From: an uncultured Prevotellaceae bacterium
GTDB lineage: Bacteria; Bacteroidota; Bacteroidia; Bacteroidales; Bacteroidaceae
NCBI GenBank assembly: GCA_900318795.1
Contig: ONLU01000004.1
Coordinates: 41,689 to 105,688, forward strand
Direction: 5' to 3'
Length of the DNA stretch: 64,000 nucleotides
The notes under the pieces are model-generated. The model was not told the DNA's origin, did not search any database, and saw only the letters and a list, made by a program, of their open reading frames with translations. The translations under genes were made by a program, and so were the position numbers. This document shows, piece by piece, positions 9,261-17,122 of this stretch (position 1 is its first letter; the number at the start of each line of letters is the position of its first letter).

Positions 9261-9734
9261 ATGATCAGAGTAGGAATGGGATACGATGTCCACCAGTTGG
9301 TTTCTGGTAGGGACTTGTGGATAGGAGGCATTCGCTTGGAGCATGAGAAAGGTTTGCTGGGACATAGCGATGCTGATGTGTTGATTCATGCCATTTGTGA
9401 TGCCATTCTGGGGGCTGCCAATATGCGTGATATAGGCTATCACTTCCCGGATACATCGGCAGAAACTGAAGGAATGGACAGCAAGATAATACTGCGCAAG
9501 ACAATAGAGCTGATAGCCACCAAGGGTTATCACCTTGTAAATATAGATGCAACCATTTGTGCTGAGCGGCCTAAAATGAATCCTCACATTCCCCAAATGC
9601 AGGAAGTGATGGCTCAGGTGATAGGGTGTGAGACCGATGCTGTGTCTATCAAGGCTACTACAACAGAGAAGCTGGGCTTTACGGGACGCCAGGAAGGCAT
9701 TTCCGCCTATGCGGTAGCCCTAATAGAGAAATAA
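9261..9734 (+). CDS. ispF: 2-C-methyl-D-erythritol 2,4-cyclodiphosphate synthase
   Basis: The 157-residue protein has family length. The zinc ligands are in GYDVH (Asp9, His11) and His43 of LIHA. The HSDAD loop is at 35-39, and the KATTTEKLGFTGR segment near the C-terminus binds nucleotide. It makes the cyclic MEP intermediate consumed by IspG. It is the last gene of the FAH-porU-porV operon; the hairpin at 9744-9775 follows its stop and may end transcription in both directions. Confidence 0.97.
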   Translation: MIRVGMGYDVHQLVSGRDLWIGGIRLEHEKGLLGHSDADVLIHAICDAILGAANMRDIGYHFPDTSAETEGMDSKIILRKTIELIATKGYHLVNIDATICAERPKMNPHIPQMQEVMAQVIGCETDAVSIKATTTEKLGFTGRQEGISAYAVALIEK

Positions 9735-9737
9735 CAT

Positions 9738-9775
9738 AAAAAAAACACCACTACTCATCAACGAGCAGTAGTGTT
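9738..9775 (-). terminator. intrinsic terminator of the non-coding RNA
   Basis: On the minus strand AACACTACTGCTC pairs with GAGTAGTGGTGTT (13 bp, two G-U pairs, 6-nt loop) and runs into eight T residues. On the plus strand the same stem follows ispF but has no T run. Confidence 0.85.
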
Positions 9776-10051
9776 CAAAAAGCCTATGTTTAACTAAAAA
9801 TCCTTTTCAAAACAAATTCCAGTCTTTCAACTGGAGGTCTGCCGTTAGGCAGCATATTCTATTTTCATACTAACATTCATTTAGAAAAGAAAGTTATGAG
9901 CGCCTCACGGCGATCACTGTTATCCTAACACATTTAAAACTTTCTTCTTACCAATAACTAAAAACCTAAAACTATAAATATTACTACTAACCTAAAACAA
10001 TCTATTAACCATTCTTGACTTCACTTAGTCAAGTGTCATAACTTTCGTTTG
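9738..10051 (-). ncRNA. probable structured non-coding RNA, about 310 nt
   Basis: This 500-bp gap holds no ORF of note but a complete minus-strand transcription unit. A promoter (TTG at 10087-10085, 19 bp, TACCTTTG at 10065-10058) predicts a start near 10051. A perfect 11-bp long-range helix (GAAAGTTATGA at 10046-10036 with its complement at 9899-9889) encloses about 136 nt. Inside and after it lie local hairpins: CTTGACT/AGTCAAG, CGCC-GTGA-GGCG with a GNRA loop, CTGCC/GGCAG and TCCAGT/ACTGGA. The RNA ends in a 13-bp terminator stem with a U tract. A 6S-like RNA is one option because of the closing helix around a large bubble, but I do not recognise the family. Confidence 0.7.
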
Positions 10052-10057
10052 ACGATG

Positions 10058-10087
10058 CAAAGGTACGAACTATTTTCATTCCTGCAA
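10058..10087 (-). promoter_or_regulatory. promoter of the non-coding RNA
   Basis: Minus-strand TTG (10087-10085), 19-bp spacer, TACCTTTG (10065-10058): close match to the Bacteroidetes consensus. Confidence 0.75.
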
Positions 10088-10212
10088 TGTTTTCCCATCT
10101 TTTTTCTCTAAAAAGTGCCTCGTTCTTGACCTAAATCAACCAATTGTGTGCGAAAACACCTCAAAATCTCACCTTTTTTATCTTTTTGCTTCTTTACTTT
10201 TAAATAATTTCG

Positions 10213-10220
10213 TACCTTTG
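10213..10220 (+). promoter_or_regulatory. -7 box of the glycan cluster
   Basis: TACCTTTG lies 21 bp before the ATG at 10242. Its position rules out the longer in-frame start at 10146, which would precede the promoter. Confidence 0.7.
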
Positions 10221-10241
10221 TCAACTGTTCAAAGAACATGT

Positions 10242-11504
10242 ATGCGAGTACTGATTGTAAATACGAGTGAAAAGACTGGTGGCGCTGCTGTGGCTGCCAA
10301 TAGGTTGATGGAGGCGCTGAAAAACAATGGTGTGAAAGCCAAGATGCTGGTTCGCGACAAGGAAACAGATCAGTTGACGGTTTGTTCGTTGCCCCCGTCA
10401 TGGCGTCAGAAGTGGCACTTTTTGTGGGAGCGATTGGTCATTTGGGTGCATCTTTGGCTCAAGCGCAAGCATTTATTTGAGGTGGACATTGCCAATAGCG
10501 GCACAGATATAACCAGTTTGCCTGAGTTTAAAGAGGCTGATGTCATTCACTTGCATTGGATCAATCAGGGAATGTTGTCGCTGAAAGACATCCGAAAGAT
10601 ATTAGACACAGGAAAACCTGTTGTGTGGACCATGCATGACATCTGGCCTGCAACAGCTATTTGTCACTATAATCGTGGCTGTGAGCAGTACCAGTCGCAA
10701 TGCAAGAAGTGTCCATTGTTGCCAAGTGGTCGCTTGGTTCAAAAGATATGGAACCGCAAAAAACAAATGCTCGATGGGCATCGTGTCACCTACGTGTGCT
10801 GTAGCGAATGGCTGGCTAACGAAGCCCGGAAGGGTGCTCTGCTGAAGGGGCAACGTGTTGTCAGTATTCCTAACACCATTGATACGCGACTGTTTTGTCC
10901 AAAGGACAAGCAACAAGCCCGGCAATCGATGGCACTGCCCACCGACCGTCGCATTATCCTCTTTGTCTCCCAACGAGTTACCGATCCTCGCAAGGGCATC
11001 GGCTATTTTGTAGAGGCAGTCAACTTGTTGGTCAATCAACATCCAGAGATGAAAGAAAATACAGGTGTGGCAATTCTTGGGGGCCATGCCGAAGAAGTGG
11101 CATCGCAACTGGCCTTGCCTTCTTACCCATTGGGATATGTCAGTGAGTTGTCAAGTATCATAAGTGCTTACAATGCGGCTGATGTATTCGTCATACCATC
11201 GTTGGAGGACAATCTGCCCAATACCATTATGGAGGCCATGGCCTGTGGTGTGCCATGTGTGGGATTTCGCGTAGGCGGCATACCAGAAATGATTCGCCAT
11301 CAGGAAAACGGTTATGTGGCTCATGAACGTGATGCTGCCGACTTGGCAAAGGGCATCCATTTTGTACTGGCTGATGCTGACCATGATGCACTGAGCCGTA
11401 CATGTCTGCATCATGTGGCTAAGAACTACTCTCAACAAAGTGTTGCCAGACAATATATTGAAGAATACCAAAACATAATGGCTCCTAAAACGCAAAAGTC
11501 ATGA
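10242..11504 (+). CDS. glycosyltransferase family 4 protein
   Basis: The start at 10242 (MRVLIVNTSEKTGGAA) is chosen because the -7 box lies just before it; this gives 420 residues. The N-terminal Rossmann half shows TGGAAVAANRL, and VWTMHDIWPATAICHY with a cysteine-rich CEQYQSQCKKCPL loop. The C-terminal GT-B half has FVSQRVTDPRKG and the nucleotide-sugar binding SLEDNLPNTIMEAMACG with the EX7E motif. The protein is cytosolic or membrane-associated and transfers a sugar to a growing glycan. The next gene starts within its stop codon (4-bp overlap). Confidence 0.93.
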   Translation: MRVLIVNTSEKTGGAAVAANRLMEALKNNGVKAKMLVRDKETDQLTVCSLPPSWRQKWHFLWERLVIWVHLWLKRKHLFEVDIANSGTDITSLPEFKEADVIHLHWINQGMLSLKDIRKILDTGKPVVWTMHDIWPATAICHYNRGCEQYQSQCKKCPLLPSGRLVQKIWNRKKQMLDGHRVTYVCCSEWLANEARKGALLKGQRVVSIPNTIDTRLFCPKDKQQARQSMALPTDRRIILFVSQRVTDPRKGIGYFVEAVNLLVNQHPEMKENTGVAILGGHAEEVASQLALPSYPLGYVSELSSIISAYNAADVFVIPSLEDNLPNTIMEAMACGVPCVGFRVGGIPEMIRHQENGYVAHERDAADLAKGIHFVLADADHDALSRTCLHHVAKNYSQQSVARQYIEEYQNIMAPKTQKS

Positions 11505-12079
11505 ATCCACAGACGCAAGCCCTACTTCTCTCTGCATCAACACTGCGCATGCTGCCCCATATTGCCATTTTCCTGGCTAATAGGAAGTTGTTTGCAACAG
11601 ACCTGTTAAAGGTGCAGGATGGAAAACCTACTGTGCTCAACTTTATCAAGGCCTGCACGCGTGAGCGTACGTTCAGAAACTTGTTTTACTATCGGATTGG
11701 TGAATATTTGTCAGCTCCTATACGTTGGCTGTTGCCCCCTGAACCTACGCTCCACATCTGGTGCCCTGAGATAGGAGCCGGCTGCCATTTTGAGCACAAC
11801 TATGCCACCTATCTTAATGCTGAGCGCATAGGCTGCAATTTCTACTGTCTACAGCTTGTTACTTTAGGTAACGATTCTCAGCAGCGACGTCCCGTCATCG
11901 GCGACAATGTGAGCATTTTTACTGGAGCTACTGTGTTTGGCGGCATTACCATTGGCAACAATGTCACCATTGGTGCTGGCTGCGTAGTGCACCGAAGCGT
12001 GCCTGACGGATGCACTGTTGTGGGTAATCCTGCTTTCATCGTGCGACGTAACGGGCAAAGAGTAAATGAACCGTTATGA
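11501..12079 (+). CDS. serine acetyltransferase-like hexapeptide acyltransferase
   Basis: The 192-residue protein has an N-terminal helical part and a C-terminal left-handed beta-helix built from hexapeptide repeats (IGDNVSIFTGATVFGG, ITIGNNVTIGAGCVVH) ending in VVGNPAFIVRR. This is the CysE/colanic-acid acetyltransferase group. Placement inside a glycosyltransferase cluster argues for O-acetylation of a surface glycan rather than cysteine synthesis. It overlaps both neighbours by 4 bp. Confidence 0.88.
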   Translation: MNPQTQALLLSASTLRMLPHIAIFLANRKLFATDLLKVQDGKPTVLNFIKACTRERTFRNLFYYRIGEYLSAPIRWLLPPEPTLHIWCPEIGAGCHFEHNYATYLNAERIGCNFYCLQLVTLGNDSQQRRPVIGDNVSIFTGATVFGGITIGNNVTIGAGCVVHRSVPDGCTVVGNPAFIVRRNGQRVNEPL

Positions 12080-13122
12080 TGATTACTACATTTCTTTTCC
12101 CCCGCTGGTGGACAGTTTCGTTTTTCGTACTTTTTGCCTTACTGTACTGCCAGGCCCAGCCTCATTTCGATGGCATTGCCTGTTGGGGCGATAGCAAGAC
12201 AGAAGGCGGCCAGGAATCAGGTATATCCTATCCCGGCATTCTCCAGGAGTTATTGCAGCAGGAAGGTTACCAGATAGAAGTCTTTAACTTCGGTGCCAAT
12301 GGTGAGAGAACCACTGAAATTATGCAGCGTCAAGGCTCTTATCCTTTCATGGTTCAGCCTTTCACCATACCTGCATCGGCTGCCAAGGAGGTAAAAATCG
12401 CTATCAATAGCAGGCTGCGGGTGCCCGAGGCAGGATGCAATCCTTGTTATATAGCAGGTGTGGAAGGCAGCATCAGACATGACTGGAGCGACCCAAGTCA
12501 GACGACATTCTATTTCCAGCGAAAACGAGACGGCTTAGAGGTCTTCGTCTCGGAGCCTACACAGATAGATACCGATGCTATGCGCAACCATCGCAACGAC
12601 CTGATGGTACTTGATATTGGATATAATGGTGGTTTTGCTGGTATAGACAATTGGATTGAGCAGCTTTTCCAGATGATAGCCTACTCTGAATGCAAGGACT
12701 ATATTGTTATAGGCCGAGCCAGCCATTATTATACCGAATCATCTAATCTGGAACCGAAGTTCGCACGAGCTTTTGAGAATCGATACATCAATCTGTGTAA
12801 ATACTACATCGACGAAGGTCTACAAAAAGCAGGTATAGAGCCTACAGCTGGCGATTTGGCCGACATTGCAGCGCGTCGTCCACCGCGCTCACTGTTTCTT
12901 GACGAGCACCATGAGAACCACTTTGGTTATGCCATCAAGGCACAATTGGTGTTCGATAAACTGAAAGAATTGGGCTACATCTCGCCAGTAGCATCTATAA
13001 ATATTCAGGAAGCTCATCCCTCTTCCAGCACGATATACAACCTGCAAGGACAAAAGATTGGACGGGTGACCAAGAGTGGAATATACATTGTCAACGGAAA
13101 GAAAATTTTTATCAAGCCATGA
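12076..13122 (+). CDS. exported SGNH/GDSL-type hydrolase with T9SS-like tail
   Basis: The 348-residue protein has a hydrophobic N-terminus ending near LYCQAQ. The catalytic serine block is ACWGDSKTEGG and a block-V-like DEHHENHFG supplies Asp and His. The middle block is GYNGG rather than GxND, so the oxyanion site is atypical. The C-terminus (IYNLQGQKIGRV, SGIYIVNGKK) resembles short type A sorting tails found on many Prevotella exported proteins, so it may be T9SS cargo. Likely an esterase or deacetylase acting on the glycan made by its neighbours. It overlaps the genes on both sides by 4 bp. Confidence 0.75.
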   Translation: MMITTFLFPRWWTVSFFVLFALLYCQAQPHFDGIACWGDSKTEGGQESGISYPGILQELLQQEGYQIEVFNFGANGERTTEIMQRQGSYPFMVQPFTIPASAAKEVKIAINSRLRVPEAGCNPCYIAGVEGSIRHDWSDPSQTTFYFQRKRDGLEVFVSEPTQIDTDAMRNHRNDLMVLDIGYNGGFAGIDNWIEQLFQMIAYSECKDYIVIGRASHYYTESSNLEPKFARAFENRYINLCKYYIDEGLQKAGIEPTAGDLADIAARRPPRSLFLDEHHENHFGYAIKAQLVFDKLKELGYISPVASINIQEAHPSSSTIYNLQGQKIGRVTKSGIYIVNGKKIFIKP

Positions 13123-13892
13123 TACTCATCTCCATAGTTACCATTACCTATAATGCAGCGCGCAGCCTGCAGCGCACGCTGGATAGTGTGAGCTGTCAGA
13201 CCTATCCACATTTGGAACACTTGATCGTGGATGGTGCATCGAAAGATGACACATTGCAGATGGCACGGCACTATCAGGAGGCCAGCCCTTACGAAGTCGT
13301 TGTTAGTTCGGAGCCCGATAAGGGACTCTATGATGCCATGAACAAGGGGTTGAAGCGTGCTACCGGCGACTATGTCGTTTTTCTGAATGCTGGTGATGCC
13401 TTTCATAGCAAAGATACGATACAGACGGTGGTCAATGCCGCCAGCTCTCAGCCCTCATCCGTCAGTTCTCAGCGCCTCCCAGCCGTTGTCTATGGCGATA
13501 CTGCCATTACCGATGCAGAGGGACATTTCCTTCATCTGCGCCGTCTGCGCCCTCCCAAGGAGTTGTCATGGCGTTCGTTCCGTCAGGGCATGCTGGTGTG
13601 TCATCAGGCCTTCTATGCCCGTTTGGACATTGCCCGACAGACACCTTATAATCTACAGTATCGTCATTCAGCTGATGTGGACTGGTGTATCCGCATCATG
13701 AAAGAAGCAGACCGTCAGGGACTCGCTCTTGTGAATACCGGTACTGTATTGGCGGACTTTGAAGAAGGGGGTAATACCACTCAGAACCACAGGGCCTCGC
13801 TCATGGAGCGCTATCAAGTGATGTCTCATCATTATGGTCTTGTTCAGACATTCTTCCTGCATGTCTGGTTTGTCATTCGTGCAGTGTTGTAA
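13119..13892 (+). CDS. glycosyltransferase family 2 protein
   Basis: The 257-residue protein has the GT-A start ISIVTITYNAARSLQRTLDS, then IVDGASKDDT, the EPDKGLYDAMNKG acceptor segment and FLNAGDAF (DxD-like). It belongs to the WcaA-type GT2 group. A short serine-rich insert (SSQPSSVSSQ) sits before the PAVVYGDTA strand. It is the last of four overlapping cluster genes; no clear terminator follows. Confidence 0.93.
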   Translation: MILISIVTITYNAARSLQRTLDSVSCQTYPHLEHLIVDGASKDDTLQMARHYQEASPYEVVVSSEPDKGLYDAMNKGLKRATGDYVVFLNAGDAFHSKDTIQTVVNAASSQPSSVSSQRLPAVVYGDTAITDAEGHFLHLRRLRPPKELSWRSFRQGMLVCHQAFYARLDIARQTPYNLQYRHSADVDWCIRIMKEADRQGLALVNTGTVLADFEEGGNTTQNHRASLMERYQVMSHHYGLVQTFFLHVWFVIRAVL

Positions 13893-13948
13893 ATTGGAGT
13901 GCACTTGAAAAAGTTTTTCTCTTTACTCTCGGAAAATCCTAAATATAC

Positions 13949-14056
13949 TGGGCTTTTTGCTCACTTAATCGTACCTGTGACATACGTCGAAGGTACTCTA
14001 GAAATCGAAAAAGCCCAAAATTCTTTTGGCTTTTTGCTCACTTAATCGTACCTTTG
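13949..14056 (+). repeat. duplicated promoter segment upstream of the S41 protease gene
   Basis: Two 29-bp direct copies (13949-13977 and 14028-14056, 79 bp apart) of ggctttttgctcacttaatc followed by gtacctNtg differ at one base. The downstream copy has an intact -7 box TACCTTTG (14049-14056) and TTTG 20 bp upstream. The upstream copy has TACCTGTG and lacks the TTTG, so it looks like an inactive relic or a weak second promoter. Confidence 0.8.
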
Positions 14057-14067
14057 CAGGCAAATCA

Positions 14068-15678
14068 ATGAATAAAGAAATGAAAAGACGTTTATTTCTC
14101 GCCCTTATCATGCTGTTTTCGCTGACAAGCGTTCAGGCCCAAAATAGTAAAAACCATCTATTAGAGGTGGCCAAGAACCTGGAGATTTTCAATGCCCTGT
14201 ATAAGAACCTGGACATGATGTATGTGGATACTCTCGATGCCAATAAGGTGATTACCACGGGTATAGATGCGATGCTGAACTCGTTGGACCGCTATACGGA
14301 GTATTATCCTGAGGAACGCCAGAAGGAGTTGAAGCAGATGCTGACAGGTAAGTATGCAGGCATCGGAGCGTTGATACGCTATCATCAGAAGCGCAAGCAA
14401 GTTGTGATAGACGAACCCTACGAAGGTACACCTGCAGCTCGTGCGGGTCTGAAAAAGGGAGACATCGTGATGCAAATTGACGATACGGTGATGACCGATA
14501 AGAACACCAGCTATGTCAGCAGCCACCTGCGTGGTGAAGCAGGCACGAGTTTTGTGTTGAAGGTGCTTCGTCCTACGACGGGTAAGACGCTGAAATTCAA
14601 GATTACACGTGAGAGTATAAACATGCCTGAGATTATCTGGTACGGAATGCTTCCCCAAGAGGTGGGCTATATCAATCTGAGTACGTTTACAGGCGAGCCT
14701 TCCAAACAGATGCGTCTGGCTTATATTGCCCTCAAGAAGCAGGGTGCTAAAAAGTTGATACTGGACCTGCGTGGCAACGGAGGCGGCTCCCTGTCAGAGT
14801 GTGTTGATATCCTAAGCATGTGGTTGCCGAAAGACCAGAAAATCGTGGAAACGAAAGGCAAGCTGAAGAGAGCCAATTCAGAGTACAAGACCCGTTTAGA
14901 GCCAATAGACACCATCATGCCCATCGTGGTGCTGGTAAACCGTGAAACGGCTTCCGCCTCAGAGATTACCAGTGGAGCCTTACAAGACTTGAAGCGCGGT
15001 ATCATTATAGGTACGCGTACCTATGGTAAGGGATTGGTACAAGTGCCCAATGTTGAACTGCCTTATAATGCTAATTTGAAACTGACAACCTCTCGCTACT
15101 TCTTACCCAGCGGGCGAGGCATTACCATGGAAGAAGGTATCAAGCCAGACGTGGAGGTTAAACCAGATACAATGGCTAATGTAACCCTCTATCTGGACCG
15201 CTTGGATTCTACGGAGGTGGCATTCGGCTATGTCGTGGACTATATCGCTAAGCATCCGACCATAGCTTCAGCTACAAATTTCCACTTGACTGATGCAGAC
15301 TATGAGGAATTTAAACAGCGTGTAATGAAGGCAGGCTTTACCTATGACCAGCTGAGTAAGAAACAGTTTGGTGAACTGGAGAAAGCCATGAAGTTTGAGG
15401 GCTACTATGAGGAAGCCCAGGCAGAACTGGAAGCCTTGAAGGCCAAGATAGACCATCATAACCTGAGCAGTGACTTGGACCGTCATCGCAATGAGATACA
15501 GCAGATGTTGGAACAAGACATTGTTTCAGCCTACTATTATCAAGGTGGTCAGTTGCAGATAGGATTGCGCAACGACAAAACCTTGCAGGAGGCTGAGCGT
15601 ATCTTGAATACGTCAGGAGAGTATGAGCGGATTCTGAAGAGTGGCTATCAGCCAAAGCAAGAATCAGGGAACCAATAG
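14068..15678 (+). CDS. C-terminal processing protease, S41 family
   Basis: From the ATG at 14068 the protein has 536 residues; an ATG at 14080 (MKRRLFLALI) gives a cleaner signal peptide ending at VQAQ and a more normal leader length. A PDZ domain (about 85-175; GTPAARAGLKKGDIV) precedes the S41 fold, with GNGGGSLSE. The Ser-Lys dyad is Ser296 in TASASEIT and Lys321 in TYGKGLVQ. It is a periplasmic CtpA/Tsp-like protease that trims or degrades envelope proteins by their C-termini. Its 3' end overlaps the convergent sirtuin gene by 15 bp. Confidence 0.94.
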   Translation: MNKEMKRRLFLALIMLFSLTSVQAQNSKNHLLEVAKNLEIFNALYKNLDMMYVDTLDANKVITTGIDAMLNSLDRYTEYYPEERQKELKQMLTGKYAGIGALIRYHQKRKQVVIDEPYEGTPAARAGLKKGDIVMQIDDTVMTDKNTSYVSSHLRGEAGTSFVLKVLRPTTGKTLKFKITRESINMPEIIWYGMLPQEVGYINLSTFTGEPSKQMRLAYIALKKQGAKKLILDLRGNGGGSLSECVDILSMWLPKDQKIVETKGKLKRANSEYKTRLEPIDTIMPIVVLVNRETASASEITSGALQDLKRGIIIGTRTYGKGLVQVPNVELPYNANLKLTTSRYFLPSGRGITMEEGIKPDVEVKPDTMANVTLYLDRLDSTEVAFGYVVDYIAKHPTIASATNFHLTDADYEEFKQRVMKAGFTYDQLSKKQFGELEKAMKFEGYYEEAQAELEALKAKIDHHNLSSDLDRHRNEIQQMLEQDIVSAYYYQGGQLQIGLRNDKTLQEAERILNTSGEYERILKSGYQPKQESGNQ

Positions 15679-16359
15679 TTTCGTGAGTTCTTTCATTCCT
15701 TCTGAGGCACCTTTTTGAATCTGTATAACCTTGCTATTGCCTGTTGATACGGGCTTGGGGTCTATCAGATAGATAGGGATGCCCGGACGTGTGTATTGGA
15801 TGAGGCCTGCTGCAGGATAAACATTGAGCGACGTGCCGATGATGATAAAGATGTCCGCTTCCTGGCATTCGGCAGCAGCTGCAGTAATCATGGGGACCGC
15901 CTCACCAAAGAAAACAATGAACGGGCGTAGCAGAGAGCCGTCACCAGCCTTTGTGCCAGGAACAATCTCGCAGTTGTCCGGTGTCAGCAGTTGCTGGTAG
16001 CGTGGGTCGTCCGGATCGTTGCTGGAGCATACCTTCATCAGTTCTCCGTGCAAGTGGATAACCTTCTTGGAACCAGCCTGCTCATGCAGGTTGTCCACAT
16101 TTTGGGTAACCACCGTCACATCGAAGTTCTCCTCCAAGGCAGCTACCAGTTTGTGTCCTTCATTGGGCTTCACATTCCAGCACTTCTTGCGCAGCATGTT
16201 GTAGAAGTTGGTCACTAAGGTAGGATCGTTTAGCCATCCTTCATGGGTAGCCACCTGCTGTACGGGATATTCTTCCCATAATCCATCGGCATCGCGGAAA
16301 GTTTTCAGTCCACTCTCGACAGACATGCCGGCACCAGTCAAAACAACTATCTTTTTCAT
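15664..16359 (-). CDS. Sir2-family NAD-dependent protein deacylase
   Basis: The start MKKIVVLTGAG at 16359 gives 232 residues. NAD-binding GAGMSVESG is at 9-17, TQNVDNLH at 85-92 and the catalytic His104 in HLHGE. Sirtuins remove acyl groups from lysines using NAD. The usual zinc ribbon of two CxxC pairs is absent; only Cys111 and Cys130 remain in that insert, so structural zinc binding seems lost. The gene is convergent with the S41 protease gene and has its own -7 box (TAATTTTG at 16388-16381). Confidence 0.92.
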   Translation of the reverse strand: MKKIVVLTGAGMSVESGLKTFRDADGLWEEYPVQQVATHEGWLNDPTLVTNFYNMLRKKCWNVKPNEGHKLVAALEENFDVTVVTQNVDNLHEQAGSKKVIHLHGELMKVCSSNDPDDPRYQQLLTPDNCEIVPGTKAGDGSLLRPFIVFFGEAVPMITAAAAECQEADIFIIIGTSLNVYPAAGLIQYTRPGIPIYLIDPKPVSTGNSKVIQIQKGASEGMKELTKLLVP

Positions 16360-16380
16360 AAGCAAAGTATTAAGAATGCA

Positions 16381-16388
16381 CAAAATTA
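16381..16388 (-). promoter_or_regulatory. -7 box for the sirtuin gene
   Basis: TAATTTTG on the minus strand, 22 bp before the sirtuin ATG. Confidence 0.55.
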
Positions 16389-16431
16389 GCATTTTTTTTT
16401 GAAATATCGCACGTAAATCGCAGATTATTTG

Positions 16432-16439
16432 TACCTTTG
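16432..16439 (+). promoter_or_regulatory. -7 box for the FKBP-rbfA-lolC operon
   Basis: TACCTTTG on the plus strand, 29 bp before the first FKBP ATG. Confidence 0.65.
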
Positions 16440-16468
16440 CGCCCGATTTTATAATAAATAAGGTATAA

Positions 16469-17077
16469 ATGATGGATAAAGTAAGTTATGCATTGGGTAT
16501 CGGTATTGGTCATCAGTTGGCCAATATGGGCGGCTCAGAGCTTAATATCGATGATTTTGCCCAGGCAGTCAAAGACGTTCTGTCTGGCAACGAGTTAAAG
16601 GTCAAGAGCAGTGATGCTCAGCGTATTGTGCAGGAGTTCTTTGCTGCACAGGAAGAGAAAATCAACAAGCAGCGTGCCGAGCAGGGCAAGGCACATAAAG
16701 AGGCAGGTGAGCATTATTTGGCAGAGAATGCCAAAAAGGATGGTGTGGTAACACTGCCCAGCGGCTTGCAATATCAGGTGCTGAAAGAAGGCAATGGCAA
16801 AAAACCTACTGCCAAGGATTCTGTGAAATGCCATTATGAGGGATTCCTTATTGATGGTACGGTGTTTGACAGCAGCGTTCAGCGTGGCGAGCCTGCCGTG
16901 TTTGGTTTACAACAGGTAATAGCTGGTTGGACTGAAGGTTTGCAGTTGATGCAGGAAGGCGCTAAATACCGTTTCTTCATTCCTTATCGCTTGGCTTATG
17001 GCGAGGGTGGTGCAGGTGCTTCTATTCCTCCCTATGCAGCTCTGATCTTCGATGTGGAACTGATACAGGTCATGTAA
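16469..17077 (+). CDS. FKBP-type peptidyl-prolyl isomerase, no signal peptide
   Basis: The 202-residue protein has an N-terminal dimerisation-type helical domain and a C-terminal FKBP domain from about residue 95. The active-site features are VFDSSVQRGEPA, VIAGWTEGLQLM and RLAYGEGGAGASIPP. It has the FklB/FkpA architecture but no signal peptide, unlike the next gene, so a cytoplasmic location is inferred. ATG codons at 16469 and 16472 are equivalent choices. Confidence 0.93.
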   Translation: MMDKVSYALGIGIGHQLANMGGSELNIDDFAQAVKDVLSGNELKVKSSDAQRIVQEFFAAQEEKINKQRAEQGKAHKEAGEHYLAENAKKDGVVTLPSGLQYQVLKEGNGKKPTAKDSVKCHYEGFLIDGTVFDSSVQRGEPAVFGLQQVIAGWTEGLQLMQEGAKYRFFIPYRLAYGEGGAGASIPPYAALIFDVELIQVM

Positions 17078-17122
17078 TTTCAGAATAACGACATAAACGT
17101 AATAACGATAATTTAAACAACA

